Below, piece after piece: positions 47,056-58,359 of a stretch of 64,000 bases of DNA; positions within the stretch are counted from its first letter, which is position 1; the number at the start of each line of letters is the position of its first letter. The notes under the pieces are model-generated. The model was not told where the DNA came from and ran no database searches. It was given only the letters and a program-made list of their open reading frames with translations. Both the position numbers and the translations under genes were made by a program. Source of the stretch: Naganishia liquefaciens. Taxonomy: Eukaryota; Basidiomycota; Tremellomycetes; Filobasidiales; Filobasidiaceae. The DNA lies in NCBI GenBank assembly GCA_013423385.1, contig BLZA01000053.1:434001-498000 (forward strand), in the 5' to 3' direction.

Positions 47056-48015
47056 TTACCGGTCATCTGAAGAGTTGTTTCCCCTTCGCTGAGACTTCCC
47101 ATGTTCACGATGAAGGCGGCTCCTCCGCTCTCTTCGTTGCTTTCCTTCTCCCAACGCTCTTGTTCTCTGTTTCTCCGTCTCTCTCTTCTCATCCGCTTTT
47201 TGCAATCTCCATGCTGCCAAGTGTGCGTCGACAAATTTCTTAGACTCTTTGCACGCTTTGCACATGATATCATTGGAGGACTCGGCGAGTTTCGCAAGGC
47301 GTCCAGCAGAATCCCGACCTTCACAGAACCGCCCTTTCGCACATGTCAAGAAACGACCAGACGATGTTTTAAAAGGAATTGGCTCCAATGCTTGCCCGAA
47401 AGTAGAACTTGACGATACGTGTTCCTAATGAGTGTAAGCTTAGAGCTTAGACGGCAAAAGAGAGATCTATTCACTTACAGAAGTTAACGACTCTCTCGGA
47501 AGCAGTTTCTCTGGCCCTATGGGATGGACCTCGAGCCAAGCCAAAGCGTTCCTCGTGCTAGGAGGAATCTCCGAGGGGTCAACGCGATCTGTAACTGACA
47601 ATGATTAGAATCGATAGACCAGCACGGAGAATACGAAAGTTCTTACCTCGAGGATCGGCAGAAAACAGTCCACGAGTCCAAGGGTCACTGATCACACCTT
47701 GAATTGCAGCACTACTGTTCTGCTGTGACATGGTCTAAAGTAGTATACTCGTCAGCGGGAAATGTAGTTTTTTTAGAAATGGAAAGCATTACCGACCACT
47801 AGACGAGATCCCGATATTTCTCTGGAGTTCATGGTGGTTATATCTTCTGAATACCTTGAAGCCGTAAGGGGATCCTGATCGATCAAGGACTGTTCGAGAC
47901 CCTCAAAAGAATGGGCCTTGTGCGGCGGAAACACGCCAATCCTATTCAAGAGACTGTCCGATGATGTTTCGCTAGAACAACCAGGATACAAGTTGTCTCG
48001 AGTGTATTCAGTCAT
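47056..48015 (-). CDS. Uncharacterised protein with a Cys-rich, basic C-terminal part
   Basis: I do not recognise this gene. Four exons join in frame: MTEYTRDNLYPGCSSETSSD... from 48015, then TMSQQNSSAAIQGVISDPWT, then RVDPSEIPPSTRNALAWLEV, then EHVSSSSTFGQALEPIPFKT and the end at 47056. Introns have GTCGGT, GTAAGA and GTAAGT donors. The last exon holds TCAKGRFC and, 26 residues later, MCKACKES: a C-x5-C plus C-x2-C arrangement that could bind zinc. It then turns strongly basic (QRRERRSRLHREHGKSQRR), suggesting nucleic-acid contact or nuclear entry. It lies between the two GST copies, in the gene-poor stretch. About 230 residues. No function is proposed. Confidence 0.6.
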
Positions 48016-49226
48016 ATCTGACTGTTATACTGAGAGTGAAAAGACAGGCGAGCGATTGCGATTTCGAGGTGAAGTTGTTGCTTTTCTTTCGAACAAACGT
48101 AGATGCAATCCCGACATTCTCGGAACAAAAGCATGCCATGGTTTTTACACCGTCGGGTCATTTTGAGCTGCACTCCTACTAGGCCTTCACCCCCAAAACT
48201 TTTTCCACTCGTTAAAGTATGGCAACTTCCTTTATCAAACACTCCTGGATCGTATACACAGCCGAAACCTTGCTGGTCAAGCGCCACGAAACAGACAGGG
48301 AGCAATCCCGGCTACATGGTTATCAAAGCCGGTAAACTCTTGCTCCACCAATGTCATCTGATTTCCTCAGATCTTTACATTTGCCAACTATGCCACCTGT
48401 CTCGTCGTACATCTCAGGGAATCTTTACCAAATGACTGTGCTGCATGTCGTGAAATCTTTCCATAGATTGATTCAATTTTATACCGACAATCGGATGCGC
48501 AAGATAATTGCTTGCTTGGAGCTACCTGTGAGATCCCGGCATGAGTAGCGAGATGATGAAGCCCGGAAGCTATGGCAAATCCGGTTGATATTGGCGATGA
48601 TCGGCAACTGATTCATTTCCCCTGATGGCTGGATCAGTACTCTCACAGGTGTGTTAGCTGCAGCCAAAGTCAATTCCAGTTTTTGAAAGGGTGATGCCGA
48701 AACAAAGCTCAGATTTGTAAGCTTCTTCACTTGTTCTAGCCTACCCTGTTCGCATGCCAGCGAAATTGGGCTAAGGAGATGGAAGAAAGGAAGAAAGTTG
48801 TCGCTGGAGATGCGGTGCAGTTTTGGTGTGAGCCCACATTATAGAAGTCCGCTAGATGGTCATAGCTCTCTGAGTGACTGTATCTATTTTGCGTATAGCG
48901 GTTAGGAGCCTGCTGTATCGTCCGGCTGTGATATCAGTTGATGTGCATCCATTTTTCGCATGAAAGGAGGCATCTTATCTCTTGTCCAATCCTTTCATTT
49001 CTTAATATGGCTATGAAGGAGTTGACGCGAACACAAGAGATAGATAAATAGGAGATATCGTCGACTTCTTCTCGCTCGTCTTATGCGCAAATCTATATTG
49101 CGCAATCCAAAGTTCTCAGCCATCTCAATTCGAGTCTACCCGAGCGTGGATAGAGCAGAACTCTCAAGGACGCCGACGACATAGCGCAAATATTATCGCG
49201 GGATACCATGCCCGGAAACAAAAAGC
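48016..49226. other. Non-coding stretch
   Basis: No supported gene; short open frames only. It presumably includes the promoter of the Cys-rich gene at its left edge. Confidence 0.45.
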
Positions 49227-49458
49227 TTAAAATGCGTAGAAGGATGTCTCGAAACGTTTACTAGCAAGCAGGGGCTCGACGCACATCAGCAGAGTGCAAT
49301 GATGACCCCCTACAAATGCACGAGCTGTCTCCAGTGGTATCTTCACCAGCTGATTCCGCATACCAAGGTTTCGGGAGAGCAGTGTCATAGCAGGCCAAAA
49401 CTTTTGGTAAGCTCTGAGGCAGAAGTCTTCGCGCGGCGAATAGTCCTGAGCCTTATAG

Positions 49459-50338
49459 GTGCAGTCACACCCTCCTATTCCTGGCTTGTCGGGAATTGTA
49501 AGTGGGTTGAACGTGCTGGATCTCCAAGTTCCTGCATGCGGCGATGAGGCTTTACGCGAGGTATCTAAGCAAATCCAAAGTCTTGCACGTTCCCACAAGG
49601 ATCCCGACTTAATCTTAAATGGCGTCTTCCTCGGTTCATGCCTTCAGTGTCAGCCATCGAAAGTTGCAAGCGTATTCTTCAGAATATTTGGGAATCCCCG
49701 GGCCATCATGAGGACGGAATCTTGACGACCTCTTCCAAGCAGTCCTCGTCACCCTCTTTGCGATCTTCTGGTTACGCCACATGGAAAGGCTCGGCTCCAC
49801 TCCCTGGAACAAACAGCACATCTTCGATGGGTTATAATGATCTTCCCGCTGCCTATGAAACTACGTTCCCAATCTTCCTGAGCACTTGGCGACAGCGTCA
49901 GGCAGTCAGCCAATTGGCTTTCCGACAAGTGAACAACGAAGCTTTCCATCGTTGAACTACCCTGATCCCGATCCTCAAGACGTCGACTGGGAAGCACAAC
50001 GGATCATGGCCGAAGCTTCTTGGATGGAGCCATTTTATCCGCCGCCCTCGACTTCTCAAGTGGGTCTTGACAAGGGACAAGCTTCGACTACCGATGGAAC
50101 ACTAAATCGGGTGCCAGGTAAACTCTATGCATTCGATGACGGGGCCAATGGTTCGACTTTGGCGGAGGAATCTACTGCCCCCGGTAATCTAGTTGATTTA
50201 TATACAACACTTGGCCAAGGGACACCTGACATCACGGCAATGACCATAGACAATTCATCTCATCAATTCCAAGACTTTGAAACCTCGCACCATAGTATCC
50301 AGCCACCTCATTGTCACGCTCGTCCGATGCTAATATAG
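49459..50338 (+). pseudogene. Uncertain coding remains, perhaps the end of a transcription factor gene
   Basis: Three overlapping + strand frames have coding-like content: a helical stretch GDEALREVSKQIQSLARS, then SAIESCKRILQNIWESPG, then a longer acidic, Ser/Pro-rich part YPDPDPQDVDWEAQRIMAE running to a stop at 50338. They cannot be joined by clean GT-AG introns, and no domain is certain. The style (helices, then a disordered acidic tail) resembles the C-terminal half of fungal Zn2Cys6 regulators, but no zinc cluster lies upstream. It may be a relic. Confidence 0.3.
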
Positions 50339-50340
50339 TC

Positions 50341-51176
50341 TGAACCCATTGCTCGAGCGCTATCATCATGATTTACCAAGGTGAGGGACGTGGGAGCTCT
50401 TCGTCCATCAGCAGAAATTGCTCACGTTAGCAGTAGTAAGATTAAGCATTTACCGGTGTTTCAAGTGATAGTCCTCGTCGAAAGCCTTGATGTACTTGAA
50501 CCCTGAGGGGTGAATTTGTCGAGAAGAGTCAAAGCGGCGCTTGTTCCAATTCAGATTGTACACAGTATGGGTCGTCAGGCAAGCGGTCCCGATGAATCTA
50601 TAGAGCAGCAACAGCGGCAAAGAGCATTTCAAGCTTTCAGCTTTTTCCGAAGATCTGCTTGGAGTTTGCACAGTCCTATCCGCATCCAGACCGAAACGTC
50701 TGTCTGATTCGACGATAAGAGATGGCTATGGCCGGTTGATTTTTGCATGAGTATCCAGGTTTCATTTGCTACCCAAACACTCGACAGTTGTGTGGTGAAC
50801 GTCAATGCGCTCGCTGGGCGATCTTGACAATTTCACGCGGTGGTTCCTTCAACGGGAGCCCACTCTGCTTTTCTTTCTGGGATGTCCACTTTCCGCTTTG
50901 GAGTGTAGTTTTCACAGCCCGTCAGCCCTTCAATCTTTTGATGGGGAGACTGCTCGATGATGTGGGTGTGAGCCGCTGTCTTTGCTGAAATCTCGTACGC
51001 CCGTTTCAACTCGAGACACCTCGGAATCTTCTCGGTCGCATCAGAGACCATTTTTGGAACCGGCGACCGCTCGGTAGACCAAGGACGCTCGATGTACAGC
51101 AAGTACATGCCGTCGATACGATAGCATGTGTTGGAGGGCTAGAGCCGTTAAACTATGGGAGATGATCATGCACTAC
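50341..51176. other. Intergenic region right of the uncertain gene
   Basis: A minus-strand open frame (50833-51108; YIERPWSTERSP, ELKRAYEISAKTA) looks somewhat coding-like but has no start context or recognisable domain. Nothing else is seen. Confidence 0.4.
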
Positions 51177-52108
51177 CTACCTTGATTCCCGTGGGACGAT
51201 CACCCTCTCCTCGCCCTGCCCCGCGAGCCAATCATTCCGCTCAAACGCACTCCACACATCCCGCATCGGACTCGTCCTGTGCGCCTCGTTCTCCCCGATT
51301 GCTAGAAGGCGATCCAGCAGCTCCTGTCCAGCAGCTTGAAACCAGACAAGCACGCTGACAAGGTAAATGTCGCCCATTGAGAGTGTTTGGCCCAATAGGA
51401 ACGGCCCCCTGCCCCGGCCCGTCGCAGCTGCTTCATCGCGTTTCCGCATGAGAAAGGCGTTGTATGCTTCGACATACGGGGTCATCGCCTGCCAGTCCTC
51501 TTCCGGGTCCTCGGAACCCCAATCCAAAGGCGACAGTTTATCTGGGTGATCCGCCGTGCGTGTTCGGATGAAGTATTCGGCGCCGCGGTCGTCAAGAATC
51601 AGAGGGATGCGAGGCATGAGCAGGCGGTATCCTTTTCCCCGTATCGAAGATATGATTCCGCGCAGCAAGTGTTGAGATTCTTGCCAGAGGGCTTCCGATT
51701 CGGCCTTGGGCTCTGGAAATGCATGGACCGGCGCGTTCGGGTAAAGGGCGTCGAGATGCCGCGCAATGGCGATAGAGTCGGACAAGATTTCGTCGCCCGG
51801 CACCTTGCCCCTCAGCGATTCAGGGTGATAGATTGCAGGTAGAGTATAGGCTTCCTCATCTAGATCTTGTGGCACGTCGTATGTTTTGAGCAAAGGAGCG
51901 ATATCAGGATATGAGACGAATTGTTCCGTGTATGGGACCTTCATGGCGTTGAGCAAGAGACGGGTCTTGAGCGTGTTGGGCGACCACGATTGGCGGTAAC
52001 CTGAAGCATGGGTCAGCGAGCAGGTCTAGAATGAAAGAGCGGCGCACCTGGAAGTTTCGACGAAATGTCTAGAAAGTGGATTTTCTCCTTGAATTGCGGG
52101 GATGACAT
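51177..52108 (-). CDS. Glutathione S-transferase, fungal etherase-related class (GST 2)
   Basis: Paralog of GST 1 with the same length and a single intron at the same place. It starts MSSPQFKEKIHFLDISSKLP at 52108, then YRQSWSPNTLKTRLLLNAMK, TLPAIYHPESLRG, DSIAIARHLDALYP, LMPRIPLILDDRGAEYFIRT, GQTLSMGDIYLVSVLVW, and ends RVIVPRESR at 51177. The active-site loop, cis-Pro and Asp-Ser motif are all kept, so both copies should be active. Differences cluster in the linker before TLPAIYH and in the surface helices around the substrate site, which suggests divergence in substrate range. It lies about 4.4 kb upstream (on the minus strand) of GST 1. Confidence 0.88.
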
Positions 52109-52917
52109 TGTGGCCGTCGGAATATCTGCAGAAAGTGCGTTTGTGCTGGCGAAGTGAGATCGGTATATCACTGACTACGTAGGGTCGTAAGCGACGTCTT
52201 GTGCAGTGGAGAAGGCATCTCACCTTGCTGTTTGTCGGTGATCAAGAAGCCATATGGGCTGGATGGATCAATCAACGGAGATGCCCGGCAAGCGATAACA
52301 CTGGCGATTCAACTGTCGCTCGGATATGAAAGCACGCTCCTGCTGTCGATAGAAATGCTGCTTCAGAGTCGAGGAGGCTTCAAGTCCTAGGTGAATGACA
52401 TTGGGCATGCGAATAGAAGCGAGATGGTGCTGTCAATACTGACAAGGACACGCTTGTTCATGTCTCAGGTTGCGTCGCACCCGACTCTCGATCGCAGCAG
52501 TCGGCGAGCGTTGTGCGTGCAGAACATGGTGTCGCGGTGTGATGGGATTGTGAGAAAGGACGGAAACAACAGTCGGGTAACGGAGTTTAGAGAGCCCAAC
52601 AGGCAAATGGACCGAGTAGACACAAATTAGTTCCCAGGCTTCGCCATGGTGCGCTCTGAATCCGCAAGAGCGATCCTGGACGCGTCTTCCTGGAGACCTA
52701 CCGAGAACAGCGTATTTGATGAGGTCGGTGTACGTTCAAGCCGTGCCTCGACCTTGTTCTCGGCATCGACACAGGCATGCCTGTCAGCCGAACAGCCGAT
52801 CGCTTGGGAACCGATACATGGCGATGTCCCTCTATTTCCGAACTATACAATACATCTGATCCGATTCCCCACCGACAACATAAGCCAAAGCCATCCAAGG
52901 GTAGCCTGTCACGACTT
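52109..52917. other. Intergenic region between GST 2 and RAS
   Basis: No supported gene. It must hold the GST 2 promoter and the RAS 3' UTR. Confidence 0.5.
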
Positions 52918-54033
52918 CTATAGAATGACACACTTGCATCCTCCGCCGTGCGAATCGTCTGTTTTCGACCTTGCTGCCTTTGATACGCCGTTACCATTGA
53001 TGGCTCCACCGGGTGTTGTCGATGCCATCGTTCCGTTCTGCGGCGGATATGTCTCCTGCGTCAGGTATGACCAAGATCAGCGGAGTCAGGGAGAAGAGAA
53101 GGGGGACGCCGCACCTTGTTGTATCGCCTGATGGCGCGGACCAGCTCCATGAACACCTCGTCGACGTTGATCCGCTGCTTTGCTGATGTCTCGATGCAGA
53201 CGGCGCCAAACTGCTTGGCGAGGTTGTTGCCCTCTGCGAGATGGAAAACTATCAGCCGTGTACGAGCAAGATGGGATGAGAAACACATACCTTGCGTGTC
53301 TACTTGACGCTCGTAGTCCAGATCACACTTGTTTGCAACGACAACGACGGGGAAGTAGTCCTTGTCCTTGACCTGCATCGAGATAGTCAGCAAGGTATCG
53401 TCCAAACGAAACAAATGAGCTCACCCTGAGGATCTGCTGATGGAATACCGAAATCTCGTCAAAGGACGGCCTCGATGTAATACTGTAAACCAGCAGAAAT
53501 CCCTCTCCCGTACGCACTATAGATTCCGTGATCAGCATCGGCAAGCAACGAGGATGGGCCAAGACGTACTGTATTGTTCGCGCATTGCACCGTATTCTTC
53601 CTGTCCGGCCGTATCCAGTACATCTAGCAGAGCGACTTCTTCGTCGATAAAACATTGCTTGCGGTACGAGTCCTCTGTTGGCAAAGTCAGTGGACGGATA
53701 GCGTGGACGCACAGCGCGGCGTACCGATTGTTGGGTCGTATCTTGATGCGGAGCGAAGAGTCAGTCATATCATTTCTTGGGCAGTCGTCAGGGCTCACTC
53801 GTCTACAAACTAAAGACGGTCAAGTCAGCCAAGCATTCAACGGTAACGCCAAGACGCTAGGAAGACTCACATGGGACTGGATAAACTGAATGGTCAACGC
53901 TGATTTACCCACGCCACCACCACCGACGACGACAAGCTTGTATTCCCGGAGGAATTGAGCCTGCAGTGTATAAAGGATATGAGAGCGTCAGCGAGATATG
54001 GGGAAGAGCTGAAGACGAGCGAACCTTGGACAT
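52918..54033 (-). CDS. RAS1: Ras-family small GTPase
   Basis: A plasma-membrane molecular switch, in fungi acting in cAMP and polarity signalling. The start at 54033 gives [21 protein letters not shown]1 GGGGVGKS, switch I YDPTIEDSYRKQ, switch [18 protein letters not shown]4 NKCDLD and G5 ETSAK are all present. The last intron removes a reading-through end and joins RRYNK to [17 protein letters not shown], ending [10 protein letters not shown] at 52918. So there is a CAAX box CVIL with a second Cys two residues earlier, suited to palmitoylation. Leu at the last place favours geranylgeranylation. Exons are very small at the 5' end: 9 coding nt, 88 nt, 11 nt (53799-53809) and 17 nt (53725-53741). 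The Gly-12/13 equivalents and the switch Gln are normal, so there is no sign of an activating form. Confidence 0.92.
53725..53809 (-). other. Two consecutive micro-exons (11 and 17 nt) in RAS
   Basis: Exon 53799-53809 (TTTGTAGACGA) and exon 53725-53741 (ATACGACCCAACAATCG) are bounded by GT-AG introns of 63, 57 and 50 nt. Together they give SHFVDEYDPTIEDSYRKQ, the conserved switch I region, so the join is well supported. Confidence 0.85.
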
Positions 54034-57000
54034 GCTGAGACCTGAGTTTCTTGCAGCTGCACTGATCGTTGATGACGATGCTAATAGGCGTCTCTATAGC
54101 TCTCGTGCAGTATACGAAGAGGAGAAAGGAATGCCACGATGCTATGCCCCACGAATCCAGACGAGTAGCGAGTGATGCAGGGGAAGCGCTGAGCGGTGAT
54201 CGGATCTTTGTGCGATATTGCGAATGTCCTGCCCGGTCCAGTATAAAGGTCCTTTGTTCCACGTCAAAGGGTTCAAGAGGGAGAAAAGCAGTGCGCGAAG
54301 CAGCCGATAGTCGAAACGGAGCAAGGAGATATTGGACGAGCAGACGATGGACGAGTCGAACGAAACGTCAAGCTGCCTCGTTTCTGCCTTACGTGCCGCC
54401 GATTGTTCTGTTGATCCGCGTAAAGCACTCTGCCGGGAGCCGATCGAGCAGAGGTGGGCAGATGTTTGTGACGGTGAATGTCTGGGTCTATGGGTGTAGC
54501 GGTGGACGGTAATATAGCGCAGCCTATGTCGACACGACGTCAATATGGAGAACAATGAGCGGCATCAAGTGTTTGCGTGAAATAGACTTTTGATAACTCA
54601 GCGCGTTCTGAAGAAAAAAAAAAGGGGAGCTGCCTAGAATTTCGCGCCGACAAGGTCTGCCGGTCTCTCCCTCCTCACAATCATGACCCTGAGCCATCAT
54701 TGCATATTGGGTGGTATACGTGCAAGCGAAAGAGGATAGGGACCTTTCGTCGACCAACTGACGTGCCTTCCCGCCTCAAGTAGGGCATTATCGAGGTGGT
54801 GGCTCGAAAGCCGTCAAGTTCCAGTTACGCGGAGTGACGGTCCTGACTGCCGATTTCTGCATTCCGCTTTCGAGTGCGCTTGGTCAGCCAACCTCTCGAC
54901 GCTCGTCCTACCGTCGCGTTGCGACGGTTTAGCGTTTGAGAGATTGCAGTCAGGCTGTCAAGCAGGAGTATAATCACTCAAAGCGCTGATGATATTTATC
55001 GAAGTGCAATGCAACCACAAGTCAGTGAGCATGCAACGTCAGTACGTCGAAAATCATGAACGAAGATATCTGCAGATGATAAGTCTAGGTATTGGGGGCG
55101 ATTCACGATGGAAACAATCTCGTTCGGCTTTTACAGGCTGAGGAGCTGGAACCAACCGGCGGAGATCTGATGTGCCTTTTCGTAAACGCTCATTCTTCCA
55201 AGCAGATGCTTTCAAACAGTTCTGATCGGACATTGGCAATTTCGCAAAGTTACATCGTCGTCCACCTTGATAATCAGGCAGACACTCGGGCAGGTTTGCA
55301 CCTATCTACAATCCTTCATCTTATGGCACTTTTGTGAACATTACAGAGGCAAGAAAGATGGACTTTTCCGGCAGTATCTCGCTATATACGAGGATGTCTG
55401 TTTAGCCGCAAAGAAAACTGCTCCTCATTTCTCACTCCGCAGTGCCTCTCTGAGTTTCTGTACACTGCTCTCTTGCTACCCGGACCGCACAGCTCGATCA
55501 TGTTGACCGGTAGAGAACGCCAACAACAAACTAGGGCTAAACTACGGAAAATGCCTCTCGAAGACCCGCACGAAAAGGTCAAACGCTTCAGCGCGGCTCA
55601 TTCTACTGAAAAGTCTCTGGAAAATTCAAGATTCAAGAAAGGATAATCAGAGGCACACAAGTCTGAACTGGGGTGGGATGCGCTTGAGTGTCTTGTCAGA
55701 CCGCTCTCACGCTCGCATCATAGCTGATGAGGCAGAACAGGTTGTCTGGCAAGAGTTTTGGATGCTGGATCACGAGGGAGCCGGCGGACTCCGTGCGCGA
55801 TGTTCAACTGTATTCAACGAGGATGAATACGTGACGATTGTACCGCAAGAGAGCGCCCCAGATCGTCTTAGCATAAGGAAAAATCTCCGTTGCGGAAGGA
55901 TCGAAATCTTCTTCAAATAATTTCGAGCCTAATCTGAAAGGATACTGGCGAGAACTGTTGAGGCGCAATTCTGGTTCAACAAGTAATCCCCTCGAATTGT
56001 CTCTCTTCACTGCCTCCAATTCAGTTGCATCCTATAGCCCAACCCAGTCGAAATGGTGATGTTGCCCTCACAAATGTTGCTCGAGTGGATGTAGATACTT
56101 TGTGCTAATGATCACTGTGGTCCCCAAATCAGAACGCTCGCTGCCGCCGCCTGGTGATCTGTACTACCCCAGAGAAGGTGCAACTGTCGATGTGTAAGCG
56201 ATCGAGCAACAAGATTTAAACACATCACTTCCAGACCAGATCTTTTACGATCAGAAGCGGAGTACAAGACTAGATATGTCAGGAAACTCTTGCTTTCAGA
56301 GTAGCTTCGCGATTGAAAGGAGCTCAAGGGGCGATTGATGAAGTATGAAAGGTGCTTCAGCTTGGAGACCCACTTCAACATATGAATTCTGGCTAGACAG
56401 CAATCCTCGGGAAGAGGCGGAAACGGAGTTTCAATGCTCCATACTTCGACTCCGACTTCGACTCCGATTTCGACTCCGACTACGACGAGACGTTCGGAGC
56501 CGGAGTAAGGAGCGGTGAAGTTTCGCAAGTGCAGCTAGGCACTTTGTCCATGCGTTGTTGGGCGAAATGGCTTCAGAGGAAATGTGAGGATGTGATTAAA
56601 ACCCCGCTCCTCCTGGCCTGAAAGGACTGTAGTGAGGCGAAAATGCAGATTCACGACAATCGTCAAGTAATTGGAGTACTCGCTTACGCAACCAAGCTGA
56701 AGGGCTGGCGAAAAGATATACTGGACGTGATTACTGAGGCGCACACCAGGGGGCCCACTTAGATCGTATCTCCGCATCTGACCATTGCCCGAGAGAAGCC
56801 ACTCAGGGGTCCTCAACAGCAAGTGAATAGAAAAGGAACGATGCCTTTGTGTTGATGCTATACAGGAGCGACCATTGACTTGCCGGGAGGCAAGAAACCA
56901 GAAAGCGACCCAAATAATGCCTTTCAGATAGTGCACAGCCAGATCCTGCCTGCGAGTGCCCTCCTGAATCGTATCCTTTCTGATAGTCGGCCTTCCTTTT

Positions 57001-57156
57001 GACCGATCCTTGATTTCACAGAGGAGCTAGCTGCGAGTCAGCTGCTCCAAGCTCCTTATAAAGGGATCAAGCGAGAGGGAAAGTAAATCTTGTCGAGATG
57101 GTAGGTGTAGCAGCCTTTACCTCCACAAGTCTCCATACCGACCGTCATCCGCGCCA
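54034..57156. other. Gene-poor region upstream of RAS
   Basis: About 3.1 kb with no supported gene. The left part is the RAS promoter and leader. Minus-strand open frames at 56112-56936 have mildly coding-like content (LPEDCCLARIHMLKW, LLLRTPEWLLSGNGQ) but no domain and no clear exon joins. An A run lies near 54613-54624. Confidence 0.45.
56443..56490. repeat. Tandem 12-bp repeat (CTTCGACTCCGA)
   Basis: Four imperfect units of (C/T)TTCGACTCCGA. Within a minus-strand open frame they read as repeated GVEVGVE, but that frame is not supported as a gene. Confidence 0.8.
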
Positions 57157-57734
57157 TGTCTTGGAGGAATAGTTTTACATTGAACGAGGAGGAACCTGAA
57201 TCATTCAGTTACCAACCGCTGCTTGTCGAGACCTTCAGGTCCAGATTCCGAGATCGTAGCTGATTTGGAAGCCATCCGCCAGCTAGGACCAGAAGCCTTC
57301 CAGGATGAGTCACGTATCGCAGGCGTACAGAACACCATCGACAATGCCTACAGTGTGTACTGCAATGCCGACGGTTTTTGGAATCTGGAGCGCTTCAGGA
57401 AGACGACTACAGAACTTTGAATAAAGCAACTCAAATGCTCTTTGTGGCATTTACCCATGCTCGTGCTCATGTGAAACGCAAAGGACAGCCTGACAAGGAA
57501 CTACAAGACCTTCGGGAAAGAATGAAAGCCCTCTCCGACATGTTGAAAGCTACGCAAGCTGGAAATGCTGGGGACGGCACAAGCGATGGTGGCTCGAAGT
57601 CTCAGGATGATGATTCCGACGTCGGCTCGACCGCAAGCGTCTCAAACTGCAGTTTGAGGACGTCCTTACCTGAGGAGAATCCGTCCAGTGTCACGGATGC
57701 ATCAAGACGGGCCGGAGAATCAGAATCTGCTTGA
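57157..57734 (+). CDS. Small hypothetical protein
   Basis: Not recognised. The best model starts MSWRNSFTLNEEEPESF at 57157, removes a 31-nt intron (GTTACC...CTTCAG near 57210-57240) to continue SPDSEIVADLEAIRQLGP, then a 44-nt intron (GTGTAC...GCTTCAG near 57354-57397) to reach EDDYRTLNKATQMLFVAF, a charged helix KELQDLRERMKALSDMLKA likely to form a coiled coil, and a Ser/Asp-rich tail ending at 57734. About 165 residues. The introns are at the lower size limit and lack clear branch sites, so the model is weak; a decayed gene is the alternative. It lies alone in a gene-poor stretch. Confidence 0.4.
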
Positions 57735-58359
57735 GCTTTCCGAGTTCCTTTCTGATAGTCCGTTTGTATTTAGCCTGTTCCCCAAAGAGCCTTCCTTGCG
57801 CATTGGGCGTGCCGAGAATCTGTTGTAGTCTCTTTTCCCGTTCACAAGGTCCTTGGCAAAGTGATTGTTTGGAAAATTATCCATTAGATTGCTGTATACG
57901 ATCAATGCTTCAAGCCTTCTGAGCCACAGACTTTCCACAGCACGTCGATTTTTTTCCTGCTATACGCCGAGTGCAAAGCATATCCGGTCTTGATAGGATG
58001 ACCACCAGGCAACGAGCCTTCTGCTTGAACCCCGAATATTGACAGAACATTTCATTGAATACAAGCGATGATTGGCACCTGCGATGTGACAGGCGTCACG
58101 GAAGTGGACAGCACAGTGTGCATTGCTAAAGTGATCCCTCTGGGGTTAGCTGCATGACCATATTACCAGACTGCTCGAGCGGTCTATATCGCACAGGCCC
58201 TCATCAGCGCCCCGTCAGTTCGGCCAAGTCCGAAACGGCAGCGCGTCTCCTTGTGATCGCCGATGGTCTAAGAGTATTTGGAGACATCGACATGTACTTG
58301 TATCCCCTCAACTCGACCGTCTCCAGCGTGTATACTATTCATACCCTTGTACCAATCCC
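57735..58359. other. Intergenic region upstream of the transporter fusion
   Basis: No supported gene; probably the promoter of the gene starting at 58360. Confidence 0.5.

Noticed and set aside
54142-54555. Open frames on both strands upstream of RAS
   Set aside because: They overlap each other and the likely RAS promoter and leader, with no domain or conserved style.
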